From the NCBI GenBank assembly GCA_009760855.2, contig WPIO01000119.1, positions 986,001 through 1,050,000 of the forward strand: a stretch of 64,000 nt of DNA, given 5' to 3'. The translations under genes were made by a program, and so were the position numbers. Source of the DNA: Cristatella mucedo (lineage: Eukaryota > Bryozoa > Phylactolaemata > Cristatellidae). Of the stretch, positions 60,675-64,000 are shown piece by piece (within the stretch, counting starts at the first letter, position 1; each line of letters starts with the position of its first letter). The notes under the pieces were generated by a model. That model was given only the letters and a program-made list of their open reading frames with translations, made no database searches and was not told the origin of the DNA.

Positions 60675-62000
60675 CCTGGGGCAGAGCCAGAATTTCCTGG
60701 TCGGGGCAAGGGAGCTCCGGGCTCCTCCAGACATAATGACGTAGGCACCACATGAAAAAGTTTCTGAAAAATGGAAAATCTATTACATTCGTTCCTTTAG
60801 CGTCTTCGTGTTCTGAGAACGGGTGATGTTTTCGGCGTTGGAGATGGTTTTCGCGATATCTCGCTCAATAAATGTATGAGAATTGCGTCATTCAAGTTCT
60901 CTCCACCAATTGTTGTTCGCAGCATGTTTCTGATCAACTTCCACGACCTAAATCTACGCTAAGCTATCGCAGTCGACACTAGTTGAGCCCAACTTCAATG
61001 AACTAATCGGTATACTAAATGGTATTTGTACGTCGCTCGTCCTGAGGGAACTAACAAAACTTATAGTCTGGGTAGATTTTTGACCTTCCTCAATGCCTCA
61101 TCCATCCGGATGTCCATGTGAAAGTGACGAAGCCGCTGTCTCAGCAGCGTTAGGTTGACATCTCTAAAATCGATCGCGTGCAACTCCAAAGCTAAGTCAA
61201 CTAGTTTTTCGACATCGAACGCTTCAAATTTATCTCGGGGATGAATAGGGCGACAAGCTTAAGCATTTCCATTGATTAAATGGTGATTCGGAAGTCGAGC
61301 TCAGCGAGGACCTTATCGATCGTGACTGTAAATATGTTGACGTGGGATACATTATCGCTTGTGTTCATGATCGCATTTCGTCGAGGGCGGCAGGATCTGA
61401 CGTAGTTGGCACTCATATCCCCGATATAACGCTGGAGACAAAGCTCGGTCACTTTGCTCATCAAATCATTATAGACGGATTCACGCGCCTCCTCCAGCAA
61501 TTCTACAGCAAGTTGAAACCAGGTGCATGGCATTCAAGATATCTTGGTCTGCTTTCTGCAGCACTCGGGATAGTTCGCGTGTGCTCGACGATATTCGCTC
61601 CACGATATGCAGGATTAATTTAATGCAAACTTGAATGTCAGCATTCTTTCCAGAAGTCGCACTGCTTTCGCTTGCTGATGGGACCTATTTTCCGTCATTC
61701 TCGGCCATCTCAATAACCTTAACATTGACCTTGAATATGTCGATCAAGTGGCTCAGTCAGTGCACGCCAAAATAACGACGCAGGCGTGTCACCTGGGAGA
61801 GCTAGGTTCGTCTCATGAGTCTGACCACGTCCTATCTCGACTTGCGGCTCACTGATCAGAACCTGCATCAGATCTCTTTCTGCTGTGATAGCATTTCGTC
61901 GTTGCGCTTGCACTAACCAGTTGCGATTTTGAAACAGTGTCATTAATCAGCTCGAAAAACTATGCGATATCGGGAGCGCCATCTTTTCAGGAATCAACCA
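60675..62000 (-). pseudogene. hAT/ZMYM-like transposase remnant
   Basis: On the - strand, upstream to downstream: a piece with VTIDKVLAELDFRITI (61276-61533 frame), then DVEKLVDLALELHAIDFRDV and NLTLLRQRLRHFHMDIRMDE, then RSWKLIRNMLRTTIGGENLN and DAILIHLLSEISRK. Their order and pattern follow the C-terminal half of hAT transposases and ZMYM1-like proteins (helical region, DF..v...L..qL, then the lIknmLRt...L...ils dimerisation segment). Frames are offset and interrupted. The 3' border near 60675 reads ctggggcagagccag, a hAT-like terminal repeat. The N-terminal part probably extends beyond 62000 but is not recognisable. Confidence 0.68.
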
Positions 62001-62800
62001 GTGCTAGTTAGAGTTTCTGACCCCAACAGTGACCACAGTAAACCAGCAAGTTCAGAAATTTGATCAGCGTTCGTAAGCCGTCGATTTTCGTACTCACTCT
62101 GGCAGCTCCATCGTACGCTTGGCCGTGGCTATTACCCGCTACCGGACGCTAACGATATACAGCTATGCATGTCCGCGACTGCCGTGGAAAGACTAGCCGC
62201 ACACGCGTCAGTTACGCTCTCCAGTTCAACGAGTCGCCCGCGTAGAATACGGGTCGAGACCTCAACGAAGCGGTTCAAGACTGTCATCTGCTTCTTTTTT
62301 TCCTGGCTTCGCGTGTCTCATCCGCCAAAATGAGAAGGTGTGCGTCCCCTTATTCGGCATTCAGACGATCTCGAGCGAGGTTAGCGTACGCGCTGATGAT
62401 ATCGATATCTTTCTGAATAGGCGGGCTGGTCCGTGTGCAGTTCCTAGAGGCGTTCTTGAGTGCGACATCATTCAGTTCAGCGACCCGTTTGCAGATGACC
62501 TTTAAGAGCTCGAGGAAGTGACCGCAGCTATTGGACTAGTCCAAATTGTCGTGCCCACGAGTAGCCTGACCTTGATCCATTTGATACCGAATCACGTCGA
62601 TTGACCCTTCTTAACGAGTCCGACCGTTAGCGATTTACTTCTCCGCTTGCTTTCGGAGACCATGTTATCGAAATGATGCGTGTTAGTTCGCTGAGCACTT
62701 GCTTGCAGATCTATACCGCCCGATTAGGAGAGGACATAATGCCGCCTTGATGCTGCAGAAGTTTTTGAATCCTTGTGGCCTATATTTCAAATTTGAGAAC
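62001..62800. other. probable upstream part of hAT remnant
   Basis: Similar composition to the hAT remnant and directly upstream on its strand, but no motif could be read. The opposite terminal repeat was not found. Confidence 0.3.
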
Positions 62801-62809
62801 ATTTCGGTT

Positions 62810-62906
62810 ATCCCCTTTGCAGCAAATGTAAAGCGCCTAGACAGAGATTAAGTTCTCTGAGGGCGCTTTGTCAAGTGTATTATTATTATTATCATTATTA
62901 TTACTA
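62810..62906 (+). mobile_element. LINE A, very short 3' end
   Basis: Last ~95 bp of LINE A: gcagcaaatgtaaagcgcct, gttctctgagggcgctttgt and a slightly varied (ATT)n tail. Confidence 0.87.
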
Positions 62907-62909
62907 TTA

Positions 62910-64000
62910 ATGCATTAGAGCTGTGGGGACGTGAACTATTGTCGGGGAAAAGAAAGCAATAGAAGCAGTGCACCTCAATTTTGAACGAGTTCTCTAATCG
63001 ATTATATTTTTGAATTCACCTTTCTGCCGGCGACGATGGACTTTACCAAATTTTTAGGGTGAGTGAAATCTATTTTCAGAAGGACTTGGTGGCGAAACGA
63101 ACCGGCCACTCAGTAGGCACGGTCGACGAATCTCTTCAATGATCTTTGAATCGCACGATTTGAGCACCGCTCTTGATCCGGGATACCGATCAATACTGCT
63201 TAATCTCGGTACTGCCAATGGCTTAATCGTCGGTGGAGGACGGATCTAACCCACAGTGGCTGAGTCTAAAGTCAGTACGGGTGGTGACGATGGAGAATCC
63301 TTGACGACACAGAATTAGATATCTATGTTTGAATCACCGATTAAACCAAAAGCGATAACACTTGACCAACGAATACATCCTTCGCTGCTCTGCAGCACGT
63401 GGCTCGTAACCGATCAATTGATCTTGACCGATCAATGAAGCTGTAGTTAACGGAGCTGGATCATTTACCTGTCGTTTCTGTGGACGTCATAGCGCCGGTG
63501 GTATATGGTGTATTTCCACACCATCATCGAATTTGTATTACACTGACTTGAGACCGGTCAGGCCAATATCCTCTACACTGTTTTCCTAGGAGTCGCCAGC
63601 AAAGCGGTGCTGACGATGTTAATTTGAACTTTTATGTGGAAGCGAAATTACTCGATTTCATCTGATTGATCAGAGTTGCAAGAATTTCGGTCTTCCATCA
63701 CTTGACGATAATGTTTGAACAACCAAAGATCAAAGTGAACTTCTCTATCTGATCGAGAGCGAACCTGAGCGATGAAGTGTCTTTTGCATTCCTATCTGAC
63801 TCATAATACCCGAGTAGAGTGTGTAGTTTCGTTTTAAGATCCTTTGCACATTCGTCTTCATTCTAATTCGACATCTACGATTGAGAATTAAGAATTTAAG
63901 AAATAAGAAGCGGCCAAGAATAACTCAAAAACATTCGCTTCAGGCTGCAGCTCAGGCGCAGCTGACCTGCGGACTTCAGGCAAAAATGTGAACGTTGTTT
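62910..64000. other. window end, nothing recognised
   Basis: No open frame of useful length and no repeat family recognised. Could be more decayed transposon sequence. Confidence 0.4.

Overview
The window looks like a stretch of a large, repeat-rich animal genome. There are no bacterial-style operons. Coding sequence is split into short exons with GT/AG borders, introns run to 5-10 kb, tRNA-derived SINEs and non-LTR retrotransposons are everywhere, and the one convincing gene encodes an immunoglobulin-superfamily membrane protein. Base composition is moderate. A repeat-rich invertebrate such as a flatworm or other lophotrochozoan is possible, but nothing seen fixes the phylum.

The only well-supported host gene is on the + strand from at least 16.9 kb to 55.05 kb. 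Six exons (16901-17110, 22352-22589, 31864-32237, 38436-38549, 44199-44552, 54694-55049) join with matching phases (1/1, 2/2, 1/1, 1/1, 1/1) into a 547-residue open frame. It encodes four Ig domains, one transmembrane helix and a 79-residue tail without tyrosine, followed by an AATAAA signal about 300 bp after the stop. The start codon and signal peptide are missing. Two weak candidate exons further upstream (3326-3510 and about 14003-14140) could encode another Ig domain.

Most of the rest is mobile DNA lying in or around the introns. LINE A is a CR1/L2-like element with a 3' hairpin (AAAGCGCC...GGCGCTTT) and an (ATT)n tail, in about 25 mostly 5'-truncated copies on both strands. LINE B is a related element with a different C-terminus and an ATTAC-rich tail, in about ten copies. 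SINE 1 is tRNA-derived and its 3' end copies the LINE A hairpin, so LINE A probably mobilises it. SINE 2 is a second tRNA-derived family. There is a solo LTR with target-site duplication at 51.9-52.4 kb and a diverged relative at 60 kb. Two dead hAT-like transposases are on the - strand (32.5-33.7 kb and 60.7-62.7 kb). Several insertions are nested, so relative ages can be read: SINE 1 into LINE B, LINE A into LINE B, LTR into a LINE B tail, LINE A into an unnamed repeat.

Simple repeats include a 449-bp (CT)n block at 27.4-27.85 kb between a 78-bp tandem pair and a minisatellite, a 10-bp (TTGTTGTTGT)n array at 53.75 kb, and C and CGT tracts near 45.8-46.3 kb. The remaining intergenic or intronic DNA shows no feature I can support. 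I found no CRISPR array, rRNA, intact tRNA gene or complete transposon ORF.
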